From Chryseobacterium sp. Bi04 (lineage in GTDB: Bacteria; Bacteroidota; Bacteroidia; Flavobacteriales; Weeksellaceae): a stretch of DNA of 64,000 bases. Position 1 is the stretch's first letter, and each line of letters starts with the position of its first letter. This document shows, in pieces, positions 9,392 through 20,600 of the stretch. The position numbers and the translations under genes were made by a program. The DNA is taken from assembly GCF_918698085.1 (NCBI RefSeq), contig NZ_CAKKLP010000007.1:161598-225597 (forward strand), in the 5' to 3' direction. The notes under the pieces were generated by a model that was not told the DNA's origin, did no database searches, and was given only the letters and a program-made list of their open reading frames with translations.

Positions 9392-12373
9392 ATGAAAAGA
9401 CTACTTACTACTTTGATGTGTGCTTTAGTAGGGGGGACAGCGTTCGGACAGTGGACGCCCGCTACTATTAAGGTAGACAGCAAAAAAAGAGCAGTGGATA
9501 TGAAGGCCACTAACGTAGGATCTAATTTCAAATTGGACTTGAATCAGCTAAGAGCTCAGTTAAAAGGTGCTCAGGAAATGGGAGCTAATGCTAGGCCTGT
9601 TGTTATTTCCATCCCAACCTTAAGTGGTAAAATCGAGAGATTTAATGTGTACAGTTTTCCTGTGGTTGTAAAAGAACTTGCAGATCAGTATGAGCTTGGT
9701 TCATACATAGGAACTTCTGTTGAGGACCCTACTCAGCAAATCAGATTCTCTGTAGCTCCAAATGATTTCCAGTCTATGTTATTTAAAGATGGAAATTATG
9801 AGTTCGTTGAACCTGTTGACAAAGCAAACGGAATATATTCTCTACAGCTTAAAAAGAACAAAACAGGAGACAAGCCTTTTGTATGTAGCACAATGGAAGA
9901 ACCAGGTGCTGTAAAAGACCTTGAGAATTTATACAATAGCGGAAAATCATTTGCCCACAATCCAGGGGCTTTCAATAAAAATTCTGACAGAAAATACCGT
10001 ACAATGAGAGTAGCAATCTCAACTACTTCTGAGTATACGGCCTATTTTGGAGGAGTTCCGGGTGCATTAGCACAGGTTAACGCTACCCTTACCCGTGTGA
10101 ATGCTGTTTTTGAAAAAGATTTTGCACTGCATTTAAATCTACAGGCTTATCCAAGTTTGATTTATACGAATGCTGCAACAGATCCATATTCTCCGGCTGC
10201 ACAAATGAACAACTGGAACGTTCAGCTACAGCAAACGCTTACCAGTGAGGTAGGAAATGAAAACTATGATATCGGACATTTATTTGGAGCTACCGGTGGT
10301 GGTGGAAATGCCGGATGTATCGGTTGCGTATGTATAGATCCTGCTACTCCAACTTCTAAAGCAAAAGGGTCAGGATTTACATCTCCTGCAGATGGTATTC
10401 CAATGGGTAATAATTTTGATATAGATTATGTAGCTCACGAAATGGGACACCAGTTGGGTGGTAATCATACATTCTCTCATGGGATTGAAGGATCTGGGGT
10501 AAATGTTGAGCCGGGATCAGGATCTACTATTATGGGATATGCAGGGATTACAGGAGCAACTACAGATGTACAGGCGCATTCTGATCCTTATTTCCACAGA
10601 GCAAGTATTGGCCAGATTCAAACCAACCTAATCAGTAAAACGTGTGACGTTGAAACCAGTGTTGCGAATAATACTCCTGTAATCGCAGCGCTTTCACCTT
10701 ATACAATTCCTAAGAAAACAGCATTTGTACTTACAGCTAACGTTACGGATGCTGACGGGGATCCAATGACATATACATGGGAAGAGATGGATAGTGGTAT
10801 GACTGCTGCCCAGACTATTGATAAAAATAACTTGGGACAAACAACCTATGGAGCATCGTTCAGATCGCTTTCTCCTTCTACTACTCCAACCAGATATTTC
10901 CCTAAGTTCTCTTCAGTACTTGCAGGAGCTTTAGATAATTCATTAAATACTTGGGAATCTACTTCACAGGTAGCCAGAACTTCTAAATTTGCCATTACAG
11001 CCAGAGATAACAATGCTGATGTAACACAGCAGCAGACTAATTCTGCACAACAGACTATTACAGTTGGAAATGACGGGCCATTCCAGATTACTCAGAATTT
11101 CCTTTTTGCCAATGCACCTTCAGATTTAACTTGGGATGTTGCCAATACATCATCAGCTCCTTATAACGTTGCTAATGTTAAAATTGACTATTCTACAGAT
11201 AATGGAGTAAACTGGACAGTTCTTTCTGCTTCAACTCCTAATGACGGTTCAGAATCTTTTACAATACCTTCGTCTTTAAACGGACAAACTATTGTGGTAA
11301 GAGTTTCTTCTATTGGAAACGTTTTCTATACTCTTAAGAAAATTCCTGTAACCAACCAGGTAGCATGTGGTGGCGCTCCTATTGGTTTGGTAGCTCAAAA
11401 TATTACACTGAATGGTGCTTCTGTTTCCTGGAGCCCTGTTGCAGGAGCTGCTTCTTATGCTGTAAGATATAGATTGGCATCTGCTACTCCATGGACTCAG
11501 CTTCCGGACAGTAATACGAACTCCGCAACATTATCAGGATTAACAGACTGTACGGCATATCAGGTTCAGGTAGCTGCTATCTGTGGAGGGGTAACGGGCC
11601 CTTATTCTGCAACAACTGCTTTCTCATCTGCATGTACAACGTATTGTCCATCAGCAAGCAGCAGTGGACAGTATAACTATATCTCCAATGTAACGCTGGG
11701 AACAGTAAACAATACAACCGGAGGAACAACATACTCTAATTTCACAAACAATACAGCATTACAGCCTGTTTTGTTAGTAAACAGCTCGAATACCATTAAT
11801 GTTTCTCTTACTACAAATAATGCAGGTGCATTAGTGAATGGAATGGCTGCATGGATTGATTATAATAAAAATGGACTATTTGAAGACACTGAAAGGGTTC
11901 TTGATATGCCAATAACTTCTTTGATACTTGGAACTACTCCTAATACAGCAACATTTACAGTGCCATCTACTGCGGTAACTAATACCCCGGTAAGGATGAG
12001 AATTGTTACAGTGTTAATAAATCCGGATTATATTGGCGAGAGTCTTCCTGATGATTTTGCATGTGGAGATTTCCCTAATGGAGAAGTTGAAGACTATAAT
12101 GTAATTATTGCAACCAATCTTGGAACTTCTGAGACCGGTATTAAAAACGATGGTATTCAAATCTATCCAAATCCTGTAAATGATGTTTTAAATGTAACTA
12201 AAGTTTCAGATAAAGCAGCTTACAAAATTTACAGTGCAGCGGGTCAACTGATAGACAGCGGAAATATCAACAGTGGAAAAATTAATGTTTCAGCATTAAT
12301 TAAAGGTGGATATGTAATTACAATTGAAGATAAAGGTCAGGATCAGTTTAGATCTAAGTTTATCAAAAAGTAA
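9392..12373 (+). CDS. T9SS-exported metzincin metallopeptidase with Fn3 and GEVED domains
   Basis: A 993-residue secreted zinc metallopeptidase of the reprolysin-like (M12B-like) metzincin type. A signal peptide (about 1-19) is followed by a propeptide-like region to about 190. The catalytic domain has the zinc motif HEMGHQLGGNH (H349, E350, H353, H359) and a Met-turn in STIMGYAG (M381). A beta region (430-660), one Fn3 domain (about 660-750) and a GEVED module follow, the latter with WIDYNKNGLF and ending FPNGEVEDY. The C-terminus (from GIQIYPNPV) is a type A T9SS sorting tail, so the protein should cross the outer membrane by type IX secretion. It is paralogous to the gene at 17631, with the zinc histidine at the identical residue number. 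Confidence 0.9.
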   Translation: MKRLLTTLMCALVGGTAFGQWTPATIKVDSKKRAVDMKATNVGSNFKLDLNQLRAQLKGAQEMGANARPVVISIPTLSGKIERFNVYSFPVVVKELADQYELGSYIGTSVEDPTQQIRFSVAPNDFQSMLFKDGNYEFVEPVDKANGIYSLQLKKNKTGDKPFVCSTMEEPGAVKDLENLYNSGKSFAHNPGAFNKNSDRKYRTMRVAISTTSEYTAYFGGVPGALAQVNATLTRVNAVFEKDFALHLNLQAYPSLIYTNAATDPYSPAAQMNNWNVQLQQTLTSEVGNENYDIGHLFGATGGGGNAGCIGCVCIDPATPTSKAKGSGFTSPADGIPMGNNFDIDYVAHEMGHQLGGNHTFSHGIEGSGVNVEPGSGSTIMGYAGITGATTDVQAHSDPYFHRASIGQIQTNLISKTCDVETSVANNTPVIAALSPYTIPKKTAFVLTANVTDADGDPMTYTWEEMDSGMTAAQTIDKNNLGQTTYGASFRSLSPSTTPTRYFPKFSSVLAGALDNSLNTWESTSQVARTSKFAITARDNNADVTQQQTNSAQQTITVGNDGPFQITQNFLFANAPSDLTWDVANTSSAPYNVANVKIDYSTDNGVNWTVLSASTPNDGSESFTIPSSLNGQTIVVRVSSIGNVFYTLKKIPVTNQVACGGAPIGLVAQNITLNGASVSWSPVAGAASYAVRYRLASATPWTQLPDSNTNSATLSGLTDCTAYQVQVAAICGGVTGPYSATTAFSSACTTYCPSASSSGQYNYISNVTLGTVNNTTGGTTYSNFTNNTALQPVLLVNSSNTINVSLTTNNAGALVNGMAAWIDYNKNGLFEDTERVLDMPITSLILGTTPNTATFTVPSTAVTNTPVRMRIVTVLINPDYIGESLPDDFACGDFPNGEVEDYNVIIATNLGTSETGIKNDGIQIYPNPVNDVLNVTKVSDKAAYKIYSAAGQLIDSGNINSGKINVSALIKGGYVITIEDKGQDQFRSKFIKK

Positions 12374-12392
12374 TATAAATCTTTATAACATT

Positions 12393-12421
12393 AAATCCCC
12401 AAGTTTCTTGGGGATTTTTTT
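12393..12421 (+). terminator. Intrinsic terminator
   Basis: An 11-bp stem, AAATCCCCAAG / CTTGGGGATTT, with a three-base loop and T tract directly behind the metallopeptidase gene. Confidence 0.9.
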
Positions 12422-12500
12422 ATTCTAAACCATATTGGGGATTATTGTGAAATTTTTTCAAAAAAATATTTTAATAGATGTGTAATAGTGAAAAAATTAT

Positions 12501-12508
12501 TAGATTTG
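12501..12508 (+). promoter_or_regulatory. Candidate -7 element, long leader
   Basis: TAGATTTG fits TAnnTTTG but lies 155 bases before the start at 12664, implying an untranslated leader of about 145 bases if used. No clear -33 TTG. Confidence 0.4.
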
Positions 12509-12663
12509 TGTAATTATTTAAATATTAACATATGGAATGAAAATTACTTTTTTAATACAGTTTATCTGTAAAATGAGATGTTTCGAAAAATATGTTTGAA
12601 CATCTTACCTAGGAAAACCTTATAATTCTTGACTATTCTTATCACTATTAAATTTAAAAAAAT

Positions 12664-15600
12664 ATGAGTGTACTTTTACTCTGTAAAATGAGCAGTCCCA
12701 GAAGGACTCTCATAACATTACTTTGTATGGTCTTCGGTCTATTCCTGCAAGCACAAACAATTACGATTGGTACAGGAACATCAACCCAAAGATATCCTTT
12801 GAGTTGTTATTATGGATTTGAAAGATCATCTTCACTTTATACAGCAGCGGAAATAAATACAGCTGCGGGGGGAACTGTCCTTTCCGTAGGCTGGAATGTT
12901 ACAGCTGCTTCCACTGCCACAATGCCGGTAAAGATTTATTTAAAATCTGTACCCAGTACAACAACAACTCTTACTGCACAAAACTGGGTGAATGCAACCG
13001 CAGGAGCTACTTTAGTGTATGATGCGAGTTTAACTAATTTACCCACAGGATGGAATACCATTACATTACAAACCCCTTTTTACTATAATGGGACAGATAA
13101 CCTGGTAGTTTTAGTTGAGACAAACTATGGTGGAAGCGGAACAGGGTCTTCATCAGGAAGTGCAGTTACTTACAGTACTGCTACCTCTAAGCATATGTAT
13201 ATTCAGGGAGATACCAATGCTCCTACAGGTACAGGAACCGTAACGTCCAGCAGACCAAATATTCAGATTACTTTTGGTCCGCCACCTGCATGTATCCCTC
13301 CTGGTGCTCTAAGCTTAGGAACAATCACAGCTACAAGTGCCGTGGTAAACTGGTCTGCATCTACACCCGCACCTGCTGGTGGATATGAAGTATATTACAG
13401 TACTACTAATACCGCACCAACAGCAGGAACTCCTCCTTCACAAACCGTGACAGGACCAACAGCCACGCTTTCTCCATTGGTGCCGGATACCAATTATTAT
13501 GTTTGGGTACGGGCAAAATGTAGTGGAACCAATCAAAGCTGGTGGGTAGGGCCAATCGCTTTAACTACGCCGCCTACCTGTCCTCCGATGCCTTCTACGG
13601 GATCACTGTCTATGGGAATGATTACCCCTACTAGTGCAGTACTGAACTGGACAACTTTTGGGTATACACCTGCAGGTGGATATGATGTATATTACAGTAC
13701 TACGAATAATGCACCAACAGCCGCAACGGTTCCTTCACAAAACGTGTCAGGATTAACTGCAACACTTTCTCCACTGGTAGCTAATACAACTTATTATGCC
13801 TGGGTAAGAGCAAGATGTAGTGCAACAGATCAAAGTTCATGGAGTGGACCTATTTCCTTTTATACAGGATACTGTGTACCAACGGGAGGTACGGGCTCAA
13901 CTTCATATTACCTGAATAATATTACCAGTACAGGAGGTATTTCTAATTTAAATTATACTGCTGCTGCCTATCAGGCATATGTTAATAGTACAGCGACTAC
14001 TTTTTCAGCAATACCTACAAATACGATTACATTGAACCTGGCTTCTGCCGGAAATAATACATATCATTATTATGTCTGGATTGACTGGAATAATGATATG
14101 AGCTTTACCGGTACAGGTGAGCTTATTTTTGCATCCACATCTTATAATGCTACTGAATCTGTAACCATTCCTATACCGGCGACTCAGGCTCCCGGAAACT
14201 ATAGATTAAGAGTGGGTACAACATATTCCGGTACAATGGTTCCTTGTGGACCGGTATCCAGTGGTAACTATGTAGACTTCAATTTAAACGTGATTGCTTT
14301 ACAGCCATGTGATACCTTGCCTCCAAGCAATATTGCCGTTTCAAATATCACAGCAAGTACCGCTCTTGTAAGTTGGGTTCCTGCTACAGGAGCAACATAC
14401 AAATTGCAGTATAGAAGAACAGGAACTTTGCCTTGGACTGTAGTGGATTTGACAGCTGCATTATCAAATAGCTATACTATTCCTAACCTGATTGATGCCA
14501 CTCAGTATGAATTTCAGATAGCTACTATATGTGGTGGAACTCAGGGAGCGTTCTCTCCTGTAGCAAATTTCACAACTTTAGCTCTTACGTATTGTGACCC
14601 GAGTCCTGTAAATACAACATCGGATGGTTATATTAATAAAGTAACTGTTACCCCTACGAATGCGCCACTTATGGTGAATGATTCAGGATATGATGTATAC
14701 AAAGATTATACAACAGATGTTACCAAAACAATTATATTGGTAAGAGGATCAACCGGAAACAAAATTAGTGTTAATAAATATTGGCCGGGATCTACATCTT
14801 CTTACGGTGTAGTGGCATGGATTGATTATAATAGAAACGGATTATTTGAAACCTGGGAAAAAGTACTGGATACTTCAAGCAGTACAACTACTCCGGTAAA
14901 CAATACTTTTTCATTAGCTGCTTTACCGGCTGGAGCTGTTTATAGTGGAGCTCAGCCTACACGTATGCGTGTTGCTATGAAGCAGTATGATGTTCCTATT
15001 CCATGTGGTGCATTTGATTCATTTGATTATGGAGAAGTAGAAGACTATCCGGTAAGATTTATTGATCAGCCTGTATGTTCAACTACACCTCCAACGAATG
15101 TTACAGTTTCAAACCTTACAGCTACCAGTGCAACTTTCTCATGGGTGGCTGCTACAGGAGCAACGTATAATTTGAGATACAGAAGAACAAACCCGATGGG
15201 TGCCTATACAACAGTAACCGGTATTACAGGAAATACCTATACCATTCCTGGTACGGCACCTCTAACTGAGCAGACGGACTATGAAGTTCAGGTGGCTACG
15301 GTATGTAACGGTAGTACAGGTTCTTACTCAACGGCTGTACCATTTAAAACACCACCTTTATCTTATTGTCAGATGGTAGGTAGTGGAAGTAATGACCATA
15401 TTTCAAATGTAACGGTTACTTCTTCAAACCTTGGTGTACCGGCTATGAGTAATACTTCTGTACAGACTAACTATATCAGCTATACAACTGCACCAACATT
15501 GATTACTCTTGATATTGAATCTACAGGTAATAAAATATCAGTAGCAAAAGGTTGGACAGGTGCTACAAACAATGATGCTGTTGCAGTATGGATTGATTTC

Positions 15601-17373
15601 AACAGAGACGGACAGTTTACTGATGCAGAAAGAATCCTTAATTCTGCAGCCAGTACAACAACTCCTATTACTGCTACATTTAGTGTTCCTGCCGGATCTT
15701 ATCCCGGACCACTGACTACTACAATGAGAGTGGTATTAAAACGTTCAAGTGCTCCGGTGATGTGCCAGAATGCGGTGAACGGAGAAGTGGAAGACTACAG
15801 AGTAATGTTGAGACCATGTAGCAGTGCTACTCCGGGAACTCCTACTATTGTACCTACCCATAATAGTGCTACAATTACCTGGACACCAACAACAGCCAAT
15901 GTAAGTTATCTTGTACGATATAGAGTACAGGGAACTACAACATGGACTGAAGTATATGCTTCTGCAGCTTTAGGTAACATGCCGCTTGTTATCAATGGTT
16001 TAACTCCGGCTACAATTTATGAAGTTGATGTTGCTGCGGTTTGTGGAGGTACTATTGGTACTCCAACCCCTATAAAAACATTTACAACGAGATGTGATCC
16101 TACACCTCCGAATGTTACAATCAGCAGTATTACGGCTACCACAGCTTTAATTACATGGGCACCGCTTGCTGCAAGCTCTACTTATGTGATGAGATACAGA
16201 GTAGTAGGATCCGGTGCTACAGGATGGGTTGAAGTAAACTTACCAGCTGCTCCTGCAAATACATATGTACTAGGTAGCACCACTCCGCTGGTACCTTATA
16301 CTACCTATGAAGTTCAAATTGCCAATAAGTGTGTAGGAGAAAATACCCTGAATCCTTATTCAAATCCTAAAGTATTTACTACAGAAAGAATTTGTGAGAT
16401 TCCTCCTCCGGGATTAACTATTACGCAATTGTTGCCAACAATGGCTGAAGTTAAATGGGATCCTTTCCCAGGAGCAACATACGTGTTGAGATATAGAAAG
16501 GTAGGTATTCCTAGCTGGACAGAAGTTCCAACACCTGTTAATAACGTAGTACTGTCAGGACTGACGGAACTTACAAAATATGAAATGCAGGTAGTGAATA
16601 TCTGTAACGGTACACCAGGTAATTATACCCCTCTGTACTACTTTACAACACCTACTGTAATTTATTGTAATATGGGCTCAGAGAATTCTACTGGTGAGCA
16701 TATTGCTAAAGTTACTGTTACTCCAAACGGAAAACCTGTCATGGAAAATGCATCCGGTGCATCTTCTTATACAGATTATACAGGAGTTACTGCTAAGTTT
16801 ATAGAGTTGATTCAAGGATCAACAGACAATGAAATTATCATTGAGAAAAAATGGACAGGAACTAATCATAACGAAGGAATTGCGGTATGGATCGATTTCA
16901 ACAGAAATGGAGAATTTGATATCAATGAGAGAGTGTTTACTTCACCTCCGAATACCACAACTCCGGTATCAGGAAAATTCAGTGTACCAGCAGATGCATT
17001 TGTAAGTATGACGGACTACAAATATGTAGTGATGAGAGTAGCAATGCAAAGGGATGGTGTTCCTGTAAGCTGTGTTAACTTTGCTAACGGTGAAGTGGAA
17101 GACTATACAGTAAGAATTTCCAAGAAAGCAGTTTTAAATCCTATAGATCAAACTGAGATCATGATCTATCCGAACCCTGTAAGTTCAGTATTATATGTGA
17201 AGAATATTAGCAAAAGAGCTAAGTATAAAATTTATAACGCTGCGGGACAAGTGATCACTGATGGGATTCTGTTGAATAACCAGATCAACGTAAGCAAATT
17301 AATCAACGGTGTTTATGTAATAGATATCGAAGATAATGGCAATACCGTTCAAAAGAAATTTATCAAAGAATAA
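12664..17373 (+). CDS. Giant T9SS-exported Fn3/GEVED repeat protein
   Basis: A 1569-residue surface or secreted protein without a recognisable enzyme domain. After a signal peptide ending near FLQAQ comes a domain of about 180 residues starting TITIGTGTSTQRYP, a common start of large exported flavobacterial proteins. Two Fn3 modules, a diverged GEVED-like module and five further Fn3 modules follow, interleaved with three GEVED modules (each with WIDxNxNGxF and ending GEVEDY). A type A T9SS tail closes the protein (from IMIYPNPVSSV). An in-frame ATG at 12688 gives a more usual signal peptide and may be the real start. About 1000 C-terminal residues match the gene at 17631 module for module. 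A role in adhesion or substrate binding is inference. Confidence 0.88.
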   Translation: MSVLLLCKMSSPRRTLITLLCMVFGLFLQAQTITIGTGTSTQRYPLSCYYGFERSSSLYTAAEINTAAGGTVLSVGWNVTAASTATMPVKIYLKSVPSTTTTLTAQNWVNATAGATLVYDASLTNLPTGWNTITLQTPFYYNGTDNLVVLVETNYGGSGTGSSSGSAVTYSTATSKHMYIQGDTNAPTGTGTVTSSRPNIQITFGPPPACIPPGALSLGTITATSAVVNWSASTPAPAGGYEVYYSTTNTAPTAGTPPSQTVTGPTATLSPLVPDTNYYVWVRAKCSGTNQSWWVGPIALTTPPTCPPMPSTGSLSMGMITPTSAVLNWTTFGYTPAGGYDVYYSTTNNAPTAATVPSQNVSGLTATLSPLVANTTYYAWVRARCSATDQSSWSGPISFYTGYCVPTGGTGSTSYYLNNITSTGGISNLNYTAAAYQAYVNSTATTFSAIPTNTITLNLASAGNNTYHYYVWIDWNNDMSFTGTGELIFASTSYNATESVTIPIPATQAPGNYRLRVGTTYSGTMVPCGPVSSGNYVDFNLNVIALQPCDTLPPSNIAVSNITASTALVSWVPATGATYKLQYRRTGTLPWTVVDLTAALSNSYTIPNLIDATQYEFQIATICGGTQGAFSPVANFTTLALTYCDPSPVNTTSDGYINKVTVTPTNAPLMVNDSGYDVYKDYTTDVTKTIILVRGSTGNKISVNKYWPGSTSSYGVVAWIDYNRNGLFETWEKVLDTSSSTTTPVNNTFSLAALPAGAVYSGAQPTRMRVAMKQYDVPIPCGAFDSFDYGEVEDYPVRFIDQPVCSTTPPTNVTVSNLTATSATFSWVAATGATYNLRYRRTNPMGAYTTVTGITGNTYTIPGTAPLTEQTDYEVQVATVCNGSTGSYSTAVPFKTPPLSYCQMVGSGSNDHISNVTVTSSNLGVPAMSNTSVQTNYISYTTAPTLITLDIESTGNKISVAKGWTGATNNDAVAVWIDFNRDGQFTDAERILNSAASTTTPITATFSVPAGSYPGPLTTTMRVVLKRSSAPVMCQNAVNGEVEDYRVMLRPCSSATPGTPTIVPTHNSATITWTPTTANVSYLVRYRVQGTTTWTEVYASAALGNMPLVINGLTPATIYEVDVAAVCGGTIGTPTPIKTFTTRCDPTPPNVTISSITATTALITWAPLAASSTYVMRYRVVGSGATGWVEVNLPAAPANTYVLGSTTPLVPYTTYEVQIANKCVGENTLNPYSNPKVFTTERICEIPPPGLTITQLLPTMAEVKWDPFPGATYVLRYRKVGIPSWTEVPTPVNNVVLSGLTELTKYEMQVVNICNGTPGNYTPLYYFTTPTVIYCNMGSENSTGEHIAKVTVTPNGKPVMENASGASSYTDYTGVTAKFIELIQGSTDNEIIIEKKWTGTNHNEGIAVWIDFNRNGEFDINERVFTSPPNTTTPVSGKFSVPADAFVSMTDYKYVVMRVAMQRDGVPVSCVNFANGEVEDYTVRISKKAVLNPIDQTEIMIYPNPVSSVLYVKNISKRAKYKIYNAAGQVITDGILLNNQINVSKLINGVYVIDIEDNGNTVQKKFIKE

Positions 17374-17393
17374 TGAGTTGAAATTTCTATAGT

Positions 17394-17426
17394 ATAAGCC
17401 TCCAGCAATGGAGGCTTATTTTTTTT
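17394..17426 (+). terminator. Intrinsic terminator with GCAA loop
   Basis: ATAAGCCTCCA and TGGAGGCTTAT form an 11-bp stem around a GCAA tetraloop, followed by a run of T. Confidence 0.9.
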
Positions 17427-17572
17427 ATACAACATAAATTTTAGATTTTGAATATTATATATCTATTTTTGGTGATTTATTGATTTTTTTCTTTTAAAGA
17501 TGTGTTTTTGTTTATTTTATTAATTAATATGAAGTTTTGTTGTTGTATTCGTAATTTATATGCATTATATTA

Positions 17573-17603
17573 TTGTTAATTCACAAAAAAAGGCTTAGGT
17601 TTG
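17573..17603 (+). promoter_or_regulatory. Promoter of the second metallopeptidase gene
   Basis: TTG (17573-17575), a 20-base spacer and TAGGTTTG (17596-17603) match the flavobacterial promoter closely, 27 bases before the start codon. Confidence 0.7.
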
Positions 17604-17630
17604 TGAGATTAATATAAAGTTTTATAAATT

Positions 17631-20600
17631 ATGAAGAAAACTTTTACTTCCTTCTTTTTCTTTTGTTTATTTGTAATGATTCAGGCCCAATGGTCTCCAT
17701 CAGTTTATAACGGAAAAGAAACCGGCGAGGTCTCCAAAACCAATAGCTACTATTCTTTAGATCTTCCCCTGCTAAAATCTCAGCTTTCAAAAGCACAGGA
17801 AACAGGAAAAAATGCCAGCCCTGTAGTAATTTTTTTACCAACTTTACATGGAAAGATTGAACAGTTTGCTGTATATAGTTTCCCTGTTGTGGTAAAAGAA
17901 TTGGCTGATCAGTATCAACTAGGTTCTTATGTAGGTGTAGGAATAGATGATCCTACAAAATATGTAAGATTCAGCCTGGCTCCTAATGATTTTCAATCAA
18001 TGATTATTACCAGTGAAGGTTCCCAATTTATAGAACCGGCTAATGCTGCTAAAACAGTTTATAGTGTTCATCCGAAAACTCAGGGAGGTAAAAACGGTTT
18101 TATGTGCTCAACTAGGGAAGGAGAAGTTGATCACCAAGAAATAGAAAATCTTTATCAACAGGGAAAATCTTTTACTAATCAACCTACAGATTTTAGAAGG
18201 TCTTCTGACCGAAAATATAGGACGTTGAGATTGGCTCTTTCCGTATGTGGAGAATATACTCAGTTTCATGGAGGTACTGTTGCAGGAGCATTGGCTGCAA
18301 TAAATGCAACCCTAACCCGTATAAATGGAGTTTACGAAAAGGATTTTGGATTACATTTGAATTTACAGAATTATCCTGGACTTATTTACACCAATGCAAA
18401 TACTGACCCTTATTCTTCTACGGAAGGAGGAACAGTTAATGGTATATCAGGATGGAACGCGCAGGTACAGACAGTAATCACAGCTGGTGTAGGAAACGGT
18501 AATTATGATGTTGGGCATCTATTTTCTCCACCTGGTGCAGGGGGAAATGCCGGTTGTGTTGGATGTATTTGTAGAGATAATACTGTACCTGGAGCATTGG
18601 ATAAAGGTTCCGGATGGACTTCTCCGGGAGGTGGTCCTCCGGTAGGAGATAATTTTGATATAGATTTTGTAGCCCATGAGATTGGGCATCAATTGGGTGG
18701 AGTTCATAGTTTCTCTTACTCACCTGGCCAATTGGGTTCCCCTACAAGTGTTGAACCTGCGTCAGGATCTTCTATTATGGGATATGCAGGGGTTGTAAAT
18801 TCAGGGAACCCTATTAACAATGTTCAGCCTCACTCTGATCCATATTTTAACACCATAAATATCAAAGATATTCAGGCCAATCTGATAAGCAAAACATGTG
18901 ATGTAGAAACAACAGTTAGTAATACACCACCCGTAATTGCTGCTCTGTCTACCTATAATATTCCAAAAGGAACAGCTTTTGTTTTAACAGCTTCCGCTAC
19001 TGATGCTGAAAATGATCCGATGACCTATAATTGGGAAGAAATAGATATAGCAAATGAAGTGATTGATGCCAATAATTTAGGAAACACTTTATCTGGACCA
19101 TCTTTTAGATCTGTAATGCATACAGCAAATCCTACCCGTTATTTTCCTAGACTGTCTTCTGTATTGGGTGGAGTTTTAAATAATTCTAATAATCTTTGGG
19201 AAGCTGTATCCACAGTTGCGAGAACAACAAAATTTACTGTTACAGTAAGGGATAATCATCCACTTGCCAACCAGCAACAGACTCAGTCTGCTGTTCAGAC
19301 CATTATCGTAGGAAATAACGGGCCATTTAAGGTCAATGCAACAACTGTTTATAATAATGGACCAACAACTGTAACCTGGGATGTGGTGAATACCAACGCA
19401 GCTCCTTATAATGCAGCTAATGTTAAAATAGATTTTACAACAGATAACGGGCTAACCTGGAATGTAGTGGCTGCTTCCACGCCTAATGACGGAACTGAAT
19501 CTCTTGATTTCAGTTCTTTCCCACTTACCGTAGGAGGAATAGCAAAGATCAGAATAAGTGCAATTAATAATGTATTTTATGCTGTCGGTAACGCTCCTAT
19601 TGAAACCCTGCCTATTTGCAGTACAACCATTCCTCCGGGTGGAGTTTTGGTGCCGACCACTACACAAACATCTGCAACCATTACCTGGAATGCATCATTT
19701 AATGCTACTTATGTAGTGCGGTACAGGGTAGTAGGAGTGGCAACCTGGATAACATATACCCCAACCCCTATTACAAATACGGTAACCCTTACCGGCTTAA
19801 CTGCAGGAACGCATTATGAGGTTCAGATAGCCAATATATGTTCAGGAGTAACAGGTCCTTTTTCGGCAGTTACTGTTTTTATGACACCATACTGTACTGC
19901 TACTTCCAGCAACACTGATAATGGATATATTTCAAATGTAACCGTTACAGGAACCAACTCTTATACCATGAGTAATGATTCCGGAGCCAATAATTATACG
20001 GATTACTCGACAATTGCCGCAAAATTAATAACACTGGTGAGGGGAACAGCTAACAATACTATTTCTGTTTCTAAATCATGGCCGGCTGCTATGAGTAATA
20101 AGGCGGTAAGTGTTTGGATAGATTTTGATAAAAATGGAACATTTGATACTGCTGAAAGAATTTTAAATAATTTTAATAACCAGACTACTCCGGTAACAGC
20201 AACATTTCAGGTACCTGCCACAGCTTATGCCGGAACACTTACTACCCGTATGCGCGTAGTGTTGAGAGATCAGAGCAGCCCTGCTGCCTGCGCTTCATTT
20301 GCGAACGGGGAAGTGGAGGATTATGCTGTAAAGATTATTGATATGCCAGGATGTACCACTGCTGCACCCTCTAATATCTCCATTACTAACCTTACGCCTA
20401 CTTCTGCGAATGTATCATGGGTTGCAGCTACCGGAGCAACTTATGTGCTGAGATACAGAAAAGTGGGTACTTTTACGTGGACAACAGTAAATCCTGTGCC
20501 GGCTCCTGTAAATAATTATACCATCCAAGGTTTAACAGAGCAAACTCAATATGAGGTGCAGGTAGCAACCAAATGTAATAACAGCCAGGGGAATTATTCC